Shown here: positions 46,256 to 56,911 of the stretch, piece after piece
Layout of the letters: the number at the start of each line of letters is the position of its first letter
Position numbering within the stretch: the first letter of the stretch is position 1
Source: Coenobita brevimanus
Lineage: Eukaryota; Arthropoda; Malacostraca; Decapoda; Coenobitidae
DNA: 64,000 nt
Assembly (NCBI GenBank): GCA_032717465.1
Contig: CM064669.1
Span: forward strand, 46,114,343-46,178,342
Direction of reading: 5' to 3'
The notes under the pieces: generated by a model
What the model was told of the DNA's origin: nothing
What the model saw: only the letters and a program-made list of their open reading frames with translations
Databases searched by the model: none
Program-made: the position numbers and the translations under genes

Positions 46256-46261
46256 TGCTGT

Positions 46262-46402
46262 TACAAGAGGCTACTACTATTACTTACTACAACTACTACT
46301 ACTATTACTACTACCACTACCACTACTACTACTACTGCTACTATTACTGGTAACACGACCGTCATCACCACTACCCCTACGACTACTACTACTACCAGTA
46401 CA
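46262..46402. repeat. (ACT)n imperfect triplet array
   Basis: ACT/ACC/ATT triplets over about 140 bp. Thr or Val runs in translation are artefacts. Confidence 0.92.
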
Positions 46403-46409
46403 GGAAAAG

Positions 46410-47145
46410 ATGAAAATGTACACCTACCAGGGCCCACCCCAGCACACACCTTTAAAGTATTTAAGGTTCCGTGGTAAAGTACAAGTATCCTACTACGTCC
46501 TAGCCTGCTTCCATTTCTGTTCAACTCCATATTATTTTATACAATATAAAGCACAAGATCCTTTTACGTCTACCACTACTACTGCTCAAAGTACTTTTTT
46601 GCCTCTGCTACCACGACTAATATTTCTACCATCATTAGAGCTGCGCTACCACACAAGAAGGCAGAGAAACCATTTGTACACCACCAAGTCACAGATTGAC
46701 ATGTATATACAGCTTATACACACAACTGACATGGAAGATAACTATAAGCCCATACATGCACCATCACACCACTTCATTCATGGCCACAGAAAGTACAAGT
46801 AGTATCTATAATTTTTATCGGTGGTATCCTTTATGCTTCTACACTCGCCTATTAACTTTTCCAGCCAAGGGACATACAAACTAATTATTCTGTTACCACC
46901 AAAAAAGAATCTGTTTAGCTGAGACAAAATGAGGTGCTGATGTCCATGAAAGCATCAAAATCTCTGAACATGAATCCCTGCAGTCGCTTCCAGACAAATC
47001 CCAAAATAGACTCTCTCTGTTGCAGAAATCGCCATATATCCGGCAACTCGTCGAAAAAGTTGTGGGAACTTGTGAGCCAGCGGGTCCATTACGCCCACCC
47101 CACCCCTACAACACCCACCCACTAACAACATTACAACAGCCTTCA
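46410..47145. other. Unassigned DNA
   Basis: No recognised feature. Confidence 0.4.
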
Positions 47146-47149
47146 CTTC

Positions 47150-47400
47150 GTTCACCTTACCCTGGCAGAGATCTTCGTCCCTTTGCAGCTTAGTTTCGAT
47201 AGCTCAAAAGCAAAATAAGGCACAACTACGGCTTTACATCCTTTCCAAAGCACCTCTTCGTGATCAGCGCCATATTCTACATATTTACGACGACACAGCA
47301 TTAGCATATATCCTGTAGCTCAGTGGCAGAAATAAACAATACTACAGCCCCTACAGCATTTCTTCCATCAGCACCGTATTCCAGTGATAATATTTTGTAA
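47150..47400 (-). repeat. Dispersed body repeats, copies e and f in tandem
   Basis: On the minus strand copy e (47305 to 47150) reads YGADHEEVLWKGCKAVVV, then ELSKLSCKGTKISARVR and TGA. Copy f (47400 to 47306) is shorter, with GADGRNAVGAVVLFISATEL before a stop, having lost the EEVLWKG block. Confidence 0.75.
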
Positions 47401-47404
47401 CAAA

Positions 47405-48090
47405 TCAGCATTCAATAAAAAGAATATCAGTTTTTGGCCAAGCTGAAGAGACTATACAGAACTACCGACGAGCCCGCAGTCCGACGCTAATTCCCTCAAT
47501 AACACTTCTCTAACACCCCGGTATGAATCAGGCACCGAACATCAGTGGCAATACACGTGTACTGTGGCTATTCAGAGCTTAATCCTCTAGCCAGTGTTAC
47601 AGATCAAAGGTATTTTCACAACGGGGAGAAATAAAATTGTGAACGTCAACTACTTCGTGATGACCGTGGTATTAGCCGTACTATTTCCCTGGATTTTTTC
47701 AATCTTTTAATACTTTGACCGATAAAGGCTCCTGATATTTATACTCATCAAAGGCTGTAATCAACTGCATATTAACCTGCAGTGAAGCTTAAAACAGACT
47801 ACCAATCAAGGACACACACAACTGAGTCCAGTGTTAACAGCTTCTCTGATACACCACTATAACCTGCTTGCTGTGGGATCAACTAAGAGAATTACAAATG
47901 TTTTTTTTTTTTTTAGGTCTGATGCAAGTATAATAAACTATCTTAATTTAGGTACAGGTGGGAACAGTTAGATTATGCAAGGCTAGGTCAGGGGAAATTA
48001 TGCGTAGATGTTTTCACTTTTGACAGGCAGCAACAGTTCGTCAGTTACTTGATATCACGGCGCTGTGAACTGTACTACTGGGAGAATTAT
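47405..48090. other. Unassigned DNA
   Basis: No recognised feature. Confidence 0.4.
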
Positions 48091-48095
48091 ATCCT

Positions 48096-48325
48096 GTCTA
48101 TCTATCTATCTATCTATCTATCTACCTACCTATCTATCTAACTAACTATCTATGGCCAGACGCCTTAATCCCGGATGAGGTGGCCACGAATGAATTACCT
48201 CCATGTCATTCTGTCCTCCGCCAACAGAGTGCCCTCTCCCCAATTCACACCTCCCGTACCTCACCTACCTCTCCACCCCATTCCTCCATCTCGTCCTCGG
48301 TCTTCCCCCCTCTCCACGCACAGTT
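48096..48325 (-). mobile_element. RTE 3'-end fragment
   Basis: (CTAT)n at 48096-48152 is the reverse of the RTE tail, then GGCCAGACGCCTTAATCCCG, GATGAGGTGGCCACGAATG and CCATGTCATTCTGTCCTCCG, then CCATCTCGTCCTCGGTCTTC near 48285-48305, in the order of the RTE 3' end read backwards. It is 5'-truncated after the RGRGRPR codons. Confidence 0.85.
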
Positions 48326-48477
48326 GAAAAAATTTTTGTTTATTGGGGAAACACAGCAGCTTCGTCCCGACCTTGAGTCCTGAGGTATCATGAAGTTCAG
48401 GAAAGGGTCTAAGTCGGGTCAAAACGGCTGCATCTTCCCAATAAACACCTTTTCCTAATGTGGATTTAAGCCTTCTA

Positions 48478-48542
48478 AGGGTAGGGTAGGGTAGGGTAGG
48501 GTTGGGTAGGCTGGGTTAGGTTAGATGATGTTTGCTCATGTG
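48478..48542. repeat. (GGGTA)n short array
   Basis: Five GGGTA units pass into GGTTGGGTAGGCTGGGTTAGG, telomere-like in composition. Confidence 0.9.
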
Positions 48543-48704
48543 ACGGATAGCAATGGATAGTCATGTGTAGGTTAGCGTAAATTATATTAGAAGGCTGCCT
48601 GCTGTGGCAAGTAACAAAAGAATAATTACCGCAGTTTAGGTACACCCACGAATGGTTAACCTCTTGATTACAATGTTATATTTTCCTTTGTTCTTACTTT
48701 TCTT

Positions 48705-48850
48705 GTTTTCCTACTTTCAGACGATATTAAAGAAGGCCCGTCGTTGTGAAAGGATTTGAAACTATATCCATTAGCCTCTTCACTACCAGCGGTCTCTTTT
48801 AAGCTGAACGAAAGCGGCTGAGGTAGAAACAAAAATCGGCTGGCGGTAGC
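48705..48850 (+). repeat. Foldback repeat copy, degenerate
   Basis: TTCAGACGATATTAAAGAAG (left) and TAAGCTGAACGAAAGCGGCTG (right) bracket ATATCCATTAGCCTCTTCAC. Confidence 0.6.
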
Positions 48851-48904
48851 AAAATAAAAATAATATGACTAACATGAATATAATCGTCTGTAACAGCAAG
48901 AACA

Positions 48905-49250
48905 AACTATAGGCAAATTACAGGTAAATGAGGAGGAAGCGTGGCACAATAATAAGGGAATTCACAGGTAAAGCTAGTTCAAGAATATTACATGTAAAAA
49001 TAACGAACAGGTAAATTTAGACCAAATATATTCAAGAAAATCACACAGCAGTGCAGTGGCCTCAGAACGTCAAAATTATAGGCAAAGGTAATACAGGGAA
49101 ATTACAGGAAAAGCCATTACAGATAAATCGTTGTAAAATGAGTAACAAACTGTAAAAGTAATGACGTCACACAGGTAAAGTGCCTGGTTCGAACGCCAAC
49201 ATTACAGGTAAAGGTAATAGTGGTAAATTACAGGTAAAATCAATTACGAA
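48905..49250. repeat. Cluster of ACAGGTAAA motifs
   Basis: ACAGGTAAA occurs six times on the + strand (48920, 48964, 49007, 49171, 49204, 49230), with near matches between (TTACATGTAAAA, TACAGGGAAATTACAGGAAA). It may be a decayed minisatellite or a binding-site cluster. Confidence 0.75.
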
Positions 49251-49299
49251 AATCACACAAACAAGTAGCCAACCGGAATGCTGACGTTCAAAGTCCACT

Positions 49300-49980
49300 C
49301 CCCAATCCCCTTCACTCCCTCACCCCAGCCTGCCCACCCCAAACCACACCCACACACTCACCCCCAACACTCTCCCCACTTCCCTTCCAGATGCCTTCTC
49401 TCCACCACCCCTCAACCTTCTACCCCCATCACTTTGACCCTAACCTTCCTCCCCACCACCAACCAGCCCCAACATTCCACCCCACCCCACCCACTCCTAA
49501 CCTTCCCAACCCTAGCCAACTTTACCCCAACCCTTCACCCCCTCCCTTCTCCTAGCCCTAACACAACCCACCACTTCCCAACCCCAACCTTGCCCAACCC
49601 CTAACCCCATCACAACCAATCCACCTCCACTCGCCACCAACCTTTCCCAACCCTTCACCCACTCCCCATCCCAACCCCACCGCAATCCATCCACTTCCAC
49701 TTCCCACCAGCCTTACCTAGCCCCTCACTTCCTAACCTCCCCTAACTCCACCACAACCCATCCACTCCTACTCCCCACCAACCTTCCCCTAACTTCTCAC
49801 TTCCTAACCTCCTCTAACCCCACCACACACTCCCACTCCTCAACCACCTTCCCCAATCTTCCACTTCCTCCATTCCCCTAACCCCACCACAACCCATCCA
49901 CTCCCACCAACCTTCCCCAACTCCCCCACTTTCTCTCCTTCTCTAACCCGATCACAACCCACCATTTCCCCACCCAAACC
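49300..49980. repeat. C-rich minisatellite, about 70-bp units
   Basis: About eight diverged units share CCACCACAACCCATCCACTC, CCCCACCAACCTTCCC and CACTTCCTAACCTCCCCTAA blocks. Confidence 0.85.
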
Positions 49981-50118
49981 TTGTTCCTTCGACGGGTATA
50001 AAAAATTGAATACTTGTTTTCGCGTTTTTCAGGGCAGCGGGACAGAGTGAAAACAGACTGGCTTTCATGAGTCGGGTCGGGGTTTTTATGAGGGCATTTG
50101 GCAGCAGTTCACCGGGCT

Positions 50119-50475
50119 TTTTAGTTCAGTCATTGCCGGGGCGGGGAGGGGAGGGGGGTGGAATTGGTGTATAAGCGTCGTTTAGTTTTGCGCCGGGTAG
50201 GAAATAAGCAAATAATAAGCAGAATGTTTAGGTTCTGAGAAAATGGAGAGCAGAAAATCAGGGGAATTTTTTTTAGTTCAGGCACTGCCAGGGAGGTAAG
50301 GATTAGGTGTATAACTGCTGCTGAGTTTTGTGCCGAGAAGAAAATCAGCATATAAAAAGCAAAGCATGTACCTGCGAGCAAAGGCAGAACAGAAATCGGC
50401 AAATACGCAAATAATACGCACAGCGTTTAAGTTTTGAGCAAAAGCTGAACAGAAATTTGGGAAATCCTGAGCATG
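50119..50475. repeat. Tandem duplication, about 140-bp units
   Basis: TTTAGTTCAG.CATTGCC.GG, then GGTGTATAA, GAGTTTTGTGCCG and AATAAGCAAATAATA.GC recur at 50119 and 50272, with a third partial unit from about 50400 (AAATAATACGCACAGCGTTT). Confidence 0.75.
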
Positions 50476-50479
50476 GTAT

Positions 50480-51220
50480 TTGTATATATGCGATTAGTTT
50501 CGGGCATCCCAGTGCATTGCCTGCCATCTTCTCATTACCTCTCATTACAGGTGTTCCGACACGACACAGGCACGCGATCGACTAGATGCACACTGCACAC
50601 ACCTCGCCCACACCCCAGACATACTGTAAAAGGACACCAGATACACCACAATTACCCACTACCCCTGAACCCCTCCCCCACACAAGGCTTGAACGCCATC
50701 CTTCAAAACAACACAGTGACTCAGTGAGAGGGTGGGTGAATGACAAGGTCGAGAACACACACTGGGTTTGGTTGTTCTCCCTCCGCCTCCGTAGGGGCGG
50801 AAAAATAAACAAAGCATTGAGTTCTGAGCCAGGCACAACTTAAGGAAAAAACAATAAGCATACATAAGGGCAACAACGAATAAAAAGGAAACAAACACAC
50901 ACAGCGTAAGAAAGTAAAGACTACTGAGTGAGTAAAAAAGATGCTGGACAAAAAGCAAGCAAATGGACTAGTTTCGATCTGAATAAAAAAAAAATAATAA
51001 TGAAACTGCAAATTAAAAGGAATTACAGAAAACTGGAAACAAAGAAGAGTGAAAAACTATAGGAAAAGGTGAATAAAGACCAATATAAATATGAGCACCA
51101 TTTTTGCTACTAATACGCCTTACTGCATGTGATTCCCCAGTCTCGAGAAATGAGGTGGACAAGCATAAATGTATGCGAGTGTTTTTTAATACCTCTTCTA
51201 TCTGAGGGCGTCCCTTGTAT
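50480..51220. other. Unassigned DNA
   Basis: Nothing recognised. AT-rich from 50810 onward. Confidence 0.4.
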
Positions 51221-51224
51221 TATA

Positions 51225-51380
51225 TTTTCGCTCCTACCAGACGATTTTATTCAGCTTAGGAGACTCTTTAAACGGAGTAAACTGCAGGACTTTGATATAG
51301 CCCTGACTGATTCCTTCTCTACTTGAGGTAATTCCCAAGCTAAAAACACTCACCTGGTGATATCAAGAACAAAATACGAG
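51225..51380 (+). repeat. Foldback repeat copy
   Basis: CTACCAGACGATTTTATTCA (51234-51253) then GCTTAGGAGACTC is the clearest left arm in the window. TTTGATATAGCCCTGACTG is the middle block; the right arm (CTCACCTGGTGATATCAAGA) is worn. Confidence 0.75.
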
Positions 51381-51536
51381 AACTTAACTGAACTGATGAA
51401 GTTATGACAAAATATGGATGCTGGGACGAAGAAAGGAGATTTAGTCAGGATGAGCAAAAGGAATACAGAGAAGATGGACCGAGTATAATAAGCAGATAGT
51501 GTTGATGTCAAGTGTTCTCTAGTTGTTTCTGTACTT

Positions 51537-51539
<3 letters not shown>

Positions 51540-51622
<83 letters not shown>

Positions 51623-51623
51623 C
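51540..51623. repeat. (GT)n ending in (GC)n
   Basis: About 38 GT repeats followed by GCGCGCGC. Confidence 0.97.
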
Positions 51624-51699
51624 CCTTCTTTTGTAAACTTAAATAAGTTCTAAGCTACACTAAAAACTTTACCCTTATTGTTAGCGACACTGTGGTGGT

Positions 51700-51737
51700 G
51701 TGGTGCCCTCAAAGCTTTTAGGCTCCCAGGGCACCAC
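51700..51737. repeat. Perfect 10-bp hairpin
   Basis: GTGGTGCCCT (51700-51709) and AGGGCACCAC (51728-51737) pair perfectly around an 18-base loop. Confidence 0.8.
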
Positions 51738-51882
51738 GTGTGTAGCTTTGTCTAAGTGTGTGAAAGAGCCAAAGTTTAAGTCATCACGGGTTTAAAGTTT
51801 CTCCCATACTCTGCAGGCAGCCTCTCCCACACACGTATATAAGGGCTTAACAAGGGGGCGTAACAAGGAGATGCCGGTGTGG

Positions 51883-51998
51883 GTCTTTACTACTTTCGCT
51901 GTTAGCGTATCTTTAGTGTGAGACAAATTTGGGAGCTTTAGTGTCAGTCCTTATTACTTTCGTTAATAGGGTATCCTTCGCTGGTGACAAATCGGTGG
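51883..51998. repeat. Tandem duplication, about 60-bp unit
   Basis: TTACTACTTTCGCTGTTAGC..GTATC and TTATTACTTTCGTTAATAGG..GTATCC begin two units that both contain GTGACAAAT-like blocks. Confidence 0.75.
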
Positions 51999-52089
51999 GC
52001 TGTATTTTGGATGTGGTGTAGATTGAACACTGGAATACTTGAAATCATATGGGTGGTGATTATTGAAAAATCTAGAAATGGGAGCAACA

Positions 52090-52570
52090 CCGAATCCTGT
52101 CCTAACCTATCCTAACTTTCCCTAACCTATCTTGCTACTCACCACTGATCATCTAACCTCTGTTTCCCCGCCCTACCGTACAATAAAACACTCAACGCCA
52201 AAGCCTTCCCGTCACTATTCTACCCTACTCTGACATTCCCTACACTACCCTACCCTACCCTTCCAAAGAATACCCTAAGCTCACCAAATGCAACCTAAGC
52301 ACATCTACCCTACCTTACCTCAAGCAACATAAATTCACCTTATCTCATTTCAGTTCAACCCTAAATAATCAAGCCTAACCTTACTTTACCTCATTTAACC
52401 TAACTCAACCTCACCCCAGCCAACCTAACCTAACCTCACCTCACCCTAGCCAACCTAACCTAACCTCACCTCACCCAGGCCAACCTAACCTTACCTAACC
52501 TCATGCAAGCCAACCTAGCCTTACCTAACCTCATGCAAGCCAACCAAGTGAACCTCACCTAACCACCCAA
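52090..52570. repeat. CCTAA/CTACC-rich minisatellite, telomere-like
   Basis: Degenerate CCTAACC and CTACC motifs (52090-52330) lead into four or five units of about 40 bp with AGCCAACCTAACCTAACCTC and ACCTCACC. Short CCTAACCTAACC runs resemble the arthropod telomere unit but are interrupted. Confidence 0.8.
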
Positions 52571-52651
52571 CCAAGCTCCCTGCTACAGAAGCCACTGCCA
52601 CTCCATCTAATTACCGAGGGTCAAGGTCTTGGCACTATGGAGGATTCCTGG

Positions 52652-52658
<7 letters not shown>

Positions 52659-52724
<66 letters not shown>

Positions 52725-52762
52725 AAGAGCCCCAACACACCTACACTCTCTCTCTCTCTCTC
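52659..52762. repeat. (AC)n and (CT)n
   Basis: (AC)n at 52659-52718 and a short (CT)n at 52744-52762. Another (CT)n lies at 52898-52921. Confidence 0.96.
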
Positions 52763-52949
52763 ATCGACGCCTCCACAGACATTGCCCAACACGCCTCACG
52801 TAACACCCCACGTCTCAGTGTTGCAATGCCGGGTAGATATTGAAATACTTCCACTATGATGAAATGAATTGCACACCATCACCCCATGTTCGTCATTTCT
52901 CTCTCTCTCTCTCTCTCTCTCGTCAAGGCTACCCACGAAAAATTTAAAT

Positions 52950-53335
52950 CAGCCTGAGAGATTCCCCTAAATAGATGCAATAGATACAGCCTTCATTAAC
53001 CCTCTTATTATTATATGCCATTTAGAAGTATAAAATCAAATGGTTATTATCGAAAATCTAGGGGAAAAAAAGGGTCCTCGGAGTGAAGGGGTTAATTTCT
53101 TCAGGTCTCTCCCTAATTTTTTTTTTTAATTTTCAGGTCTTTCCCTCTTTTATTCTTGTTACCTTTGGACGATTTTCTTCAGGTCCGGAAATCCCGCTCC
53201 TGTTATAAAGGGCTACTGAATACCTGCAGCCCGTCAAGGTGGGAGATTACAGGTATACTAGTGGAATTAAATCGTCTGGATAAACACGAATAAAGTTGGA
53301 AAAGCGTCCTCTGGTAAAAGGGGTTATTCTCTTCA
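52950..53335 (+). repeat. Two foldback repeat copies
   Basis: Copy one (52950-53095) has GATACAGCCTTCATTAACCC, TATAAAATCAAATGG and TCCTCGGAGTGAAGGGGTTA. Copy two (53155-53335) has GGACGATTTTCTTCAGG and GGAATTAAATCGTCTGGATA as arms and ends GTCCTCTGGTAAAAGGGGTT. Confidence 0.7.
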
Positions 53336-53348
53336 CGCTTGATTTTCT

Positions 53349-53419
53349 GCCTATCTATCTATCTATGTCTATCTATCTATCTATTTGTCTGTCTATCTAT
53401 ATATCTATCTATCTATCTG
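53349..53419. repeat. (CTAT)n microsatellite
   Basis: About 70 bp of CTAT with CTGT variants. Confidence 0.95.
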
Positions 53420-53584
53420 AATTTAAAGTCATACAGGGCGCGTCCAAAGTTGCTTAACCAGTCTAGTATTTTCTAAGTGACTTTACGCACTATTCAATAC
53501 ACGGTAACATATTGAGAACTCTTATAAATATCCTTTTCATCTAATCTACTTATAAATCTAATCTTCCCGGCTCCACGACTAATT

Positions 53585-53960
53585 TCACATGGTAATATGC
53601 TTTGAGCAATGGTCTGTTGTTCGAAAGGACGCGAGTTCAATCCCACATTAGAGAGGGAAACAGTTTGCTGATCTGAATATTGTACAACAGACCTTACGAA
53701 TCTCCCACAAAGCCAACTGACATGCTATAAAGAAAAAGAAAAAAACTCATTATACTCTTTACTCTTACTTAGCCTAAAATTCCCCTCTCTCCACCTTCAA
53801 TGCTGAGTTGTAAGAAGAGACTGACACCAGATTATGATGCCAGTCACAAAGAAGTGCTGTGGACAGGATGCAGAGCGATAGCATTGTTTCTTTCTTCCAC
53901 TGAGCTACGTGAAATAAGCTGCAAAAGGACGAATATCTGGGCGACGTTAGATTAAACACA
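53585..53960 (+). repeat. Composite SINE-like repeat: head plus body copy g
   Basis: A tRNA-like head (53585-53655) has an A-side GCAATGGTCTGTTG and a B box GAGTTCAATCC. A linker with AACTGACATGCTATAAAGAA follows, also found after the head at 60.9 kb. The body (53752-53960) in the family frame reads PPSMLSCKKRL, DYDASHKEVLWTGCRAIAL and ELREISCKRTNIWATLD, then TAA. A further shared block lies at 54030-54065. Confidence 0.7.
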
Positions 53961-54239
53961 GCATAATTCCATCAAAGCAATCCTGCGTGAGAGATATAAC
54001 AACTCAGGTGCATATTCAAGTGGACGGTGGGTTTCAATACCAAAAAGGTGACATGTAAAGGTGTGTGGGACGGAAAAGGACTACTGAGACGGAATGTGAC
54101 GGAATGTAAAAGGTAAGCCCAGAGTTTGTGTCGCAAAAAACAAAAAAAGAGTACGGAAAACACATCTCGTGAAGTTCTTCCGTTTCTTGAGACATCCTGT
54201 GTATGTATGTGCGCATGGATATATGTATGTATCTTTCTA

Positions 54240-54241
<2 letters not shown>

Positions 54242-54321
<80 letters not shown>
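54242..54321. repeat. (TG)n microsatellite
   Basis: About 39 TG repeats ending in GCGCGC. Confidence 0.97.
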
Positions 54322-54326
<5 letters not shown>

Positions 54327-54462
54327 GCAGAGCTACTAGGGTAAATTCCATTAAAACTGGCACAGAAGAAAATGGACTTTGTTTCCAGCACTGCTATATA
54401 AGCTTCGTTACAGAACAATAATCTGGTAATAAAAATAACAATACTACGCTCCTATTACTACT

Positions 54463-54501
54463 AACACTACTACTGCTACTACTACTACTACTAATAATAA
54501 C

Positions 54502-54537
<36 letters not shown>

Positions 54538-54538
54538 T
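54463..54538. repeat. (ACT)n then (AAT)n
   Basis: ACT triplets to about 54492, then AAT triplets to 54537, directly before an RTE tail. Confidence 0.95.
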
Positions 54539-54540
54539 TA

Positions 54541-54610
54541 TCTATCTATCTATAGCCCGATGCCCTAATCCCGCAAAAGGGTGGCCGCAGACAAAACGCC
54601 TCCAAGTCGC
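54541..54610 (-). mobile_element. RTE 3'-terminal stub
   Basis: TCTATCTATCTATAGCCCGA, TGCCCTAATCCCGCAAAAGG and GTGGCCGCAGACAAAACGCC are the last 70 bp of the RTE, lying immediately downstream (minus-strand sense) of the complete copy's own 3' end. Only TAATAAT separates the two. Confidence 0.9.
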
Positions 54611-54704
54611 TAATAATCTATCTATCTATCTATCTATAGGCCGACGCCCTAATCCCGCAAAGGGTGGCCACAGACAAAACGCCTCCAAGTCGCCCTGTCA
54701 TCCA

Positions 54705-56222
54705 TCATTTGACCACCCTCCCCCAACTCACTCCCCCGTCCCTCATATACCTCTTAACTCCATCCCTCCACCTCATCCTCGGTCTACCCCTCCCTCTCCC
54801 TCCCTCCACCTCACCTACATACACCCTCTTAGTCAGTCTTTCATTCTCCATTCTCTTCACATGTCCAAACCACCTCAGTGTATTTCTCCTAATCTTCTCA
54901 ACCACATCCACATCCACCCCAAAACGTTCCTTCACTTCTTCATTCGTCAACCTGTCCCTCCATGTCACTCCACATGCTCCTCTCAAGTAACTGATTTCCA
55001 CTGCTCTCACTCTTGACTTGTTCCCCTCTTGCAAGGTCCACGCCTCGCTTCCATACGTCAGGGTAGGGATCACAATAATATCATGCAGTGACTTCTTAAC
55101 TTCCATACTCACCTCCCTATTTCTCATCACTGCTTTCAGTGAACCAACAACCTTCCTTCCCTGCTGTACCCTTTCACGCACTTCATCCCCCAACGTTCCA
55201 TCCTTACTCATCACACTACCCAAGTACCTGAATGCACTCACATTCTCCATATCCTCACCATCCAACCTCACTGTACATTCTGTGACTTCATTCCTCTCAA
55301 ACACCATAACTTTACTCTTGTTTACATTAACTTTCAGATTCCTCTTCCTACACACTGTCCCAAATTCATTCATCAAACCTTGCAACTCCCATTCATCTTC
55401 ACTCAACAATACTGTATCATCAGCAAACAGCAACACCGGAATCTTCCAAATGTCACCCTCATTCATTCGAGCCACCCTCACATCCACTGCCCTACCTTGC
55501 ACCTCCTTTACAACCCCATCCATATATATATTAAACAGCCATGAAGACATCACACACCCCTGTTTCCGTCCCACATTGAAATCAAAGAACTCACTCAGCT
55601 CACCATCCACTCGCACAGTAGCCCTAGCTCCTTCGTACATACTCTTCACAGCATTCAACAATTTCCCCTCCACTCCATATACTCTTAATACCTTCCACAT
55701 ACCTTGCCTATCTATTCTGTCATAAGCTTTCTCCAAGTCCATGAAGGCAGCATACACTTTCTTTCCCTTCTCTAGATACTTCTCCCCTAAACATCTTAGA
55801 ACAAATATCTGATCTACACACCCTTTTCCCTTCCTAAATCCCCCTTGTTCTTCTCCAACTAGCTCCTCTGTTATATGCCTAAGCCTATCAATGAGTATTC
55901 TACCATACATTTTTCCAGTCACACTAAGAAGGCAAATACCCCTATGGTTACCACATACTTCTCTCTCCCCTTTTCCTTTGTACAGAGGAACAATTATACC
56001 TGATTTCCACTCCTCTGGAACCCTTCCCTCTTCCCAAGCCAATCTACACAACTTCCATATCCACTCCACAACAATCTCACCCCCATACCTCAGCATTTCA
56101 CCACACACTCCATCAATTCCTGGGGCCTTTCCCATCTTGATCTTCATTGATTCCACTACTTCCGCCCTACTGATCTCTTCCTCCCTCCACTCATCTCCTT
56201 CTCCCAGCCATTCCCCAACCAC
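54705..56222 (-). pseudogene. RTE reverse transcriptase, 505 codons open
   Basis: This is the longest intact RT in the window. Fingers carry GKAPGIDGVCGEML, GIIVPLYKGKGE and GEEQGGFRKGKGCVDQIF; motif A is AAFMDLEKAYDRID (near residue 160); motif B is GRKQGCVMSS, where the other copies have GLKQGCVMSP; motif C is FADD (near 265). LRWFGHVKRM and RGRGRPRMRW close the protein. The Leu-to-Arg and Pro-to-Ser changes fall in motif B, which contacts the incoming nucleotide, and may impair it. Upstream coding sequence is in another frame after a frameshift near 56195-56222. Confidence 0.9.
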
Positions 56223-56884
56223 TTATACTCGCACTGCTCTCACTCTCTACATTCAACAAATCCTCAAAGTGCTTCTTCCATCTCCTCAATTTCTCTCTCT
56301 TCTCCACCAACAATCTATTATTCCTATCTTTCACTCCCCTACTATTTCCCCTTTCACACTGCCTTACTTTCTTTACCTCCTTCCAAAACAATTTCTTTCT
56401 CTTCCTCCATTCCACACTCAGATTCCTCCCAAATTCTTCATCCACTTTCTTCTTACTCTCCTTCACCAATCTCCTCACCTCCCTTCTGCTCACATATACC
56501 TCCCTCTTCTCTCTCTCATATTCTCCGCTACCTCTACTCGCTAGCCATTCACTATACGAGGTATGCCTTCTTCTTTTGTTCCACAGCTCGTTTCACCTCA
56601 TCATTCCACCATGATGTCCCTTGCACACCCGTGCATCTCCTCCTCACTCCACAAACCGCCTCACACGCTGCGCCTATCTCTTCTGTGAATATCTTACATA
56701 CGTCTTCCACCCCTTCCATCTGCTCTAACTCATACCTTCCCAATCTTTCTTCCACTATGCTCTTATACTCTGCCATTTTCTCACTATCTTGCAACTTCTC
56801 CACTCTTCTCACAGGAACTGTTTCCTCCTGTCTTCCCCTTCGTCTCTTCAACCATTTTCTTTGCAGCTTTACCTTGGCCATCAC
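56191..56884 (-). pseudogene. RTE linker and RT N-terminal segments, broken
   Basis: Two open pieces, 56884-56552 and 56493-56191, encode MAKVKLQRKWLKRRRGRQEE through KQKKKAY, and SRREVRRLVKESKKKVDEEF through GWGMAGRRR. A short insertion near 56556-56566 (CCTCGTATA-type on the minus strand) breaks KKKAYGEWLAS. A change of the Trp codon to TGA near 56910 ends the endonuclease frame upstream. Confidence 0.85.
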
Positions 56885-56911
56885 TATGTGATGGTCCGAG
56901 ACTCCGTTCCC

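Noticed and set aside
52370..52570. A true telomere end
   Set aside because: The CCTAA units are interrupted and embedded in other minisatellite sequence with unrelated DNA on both sides.
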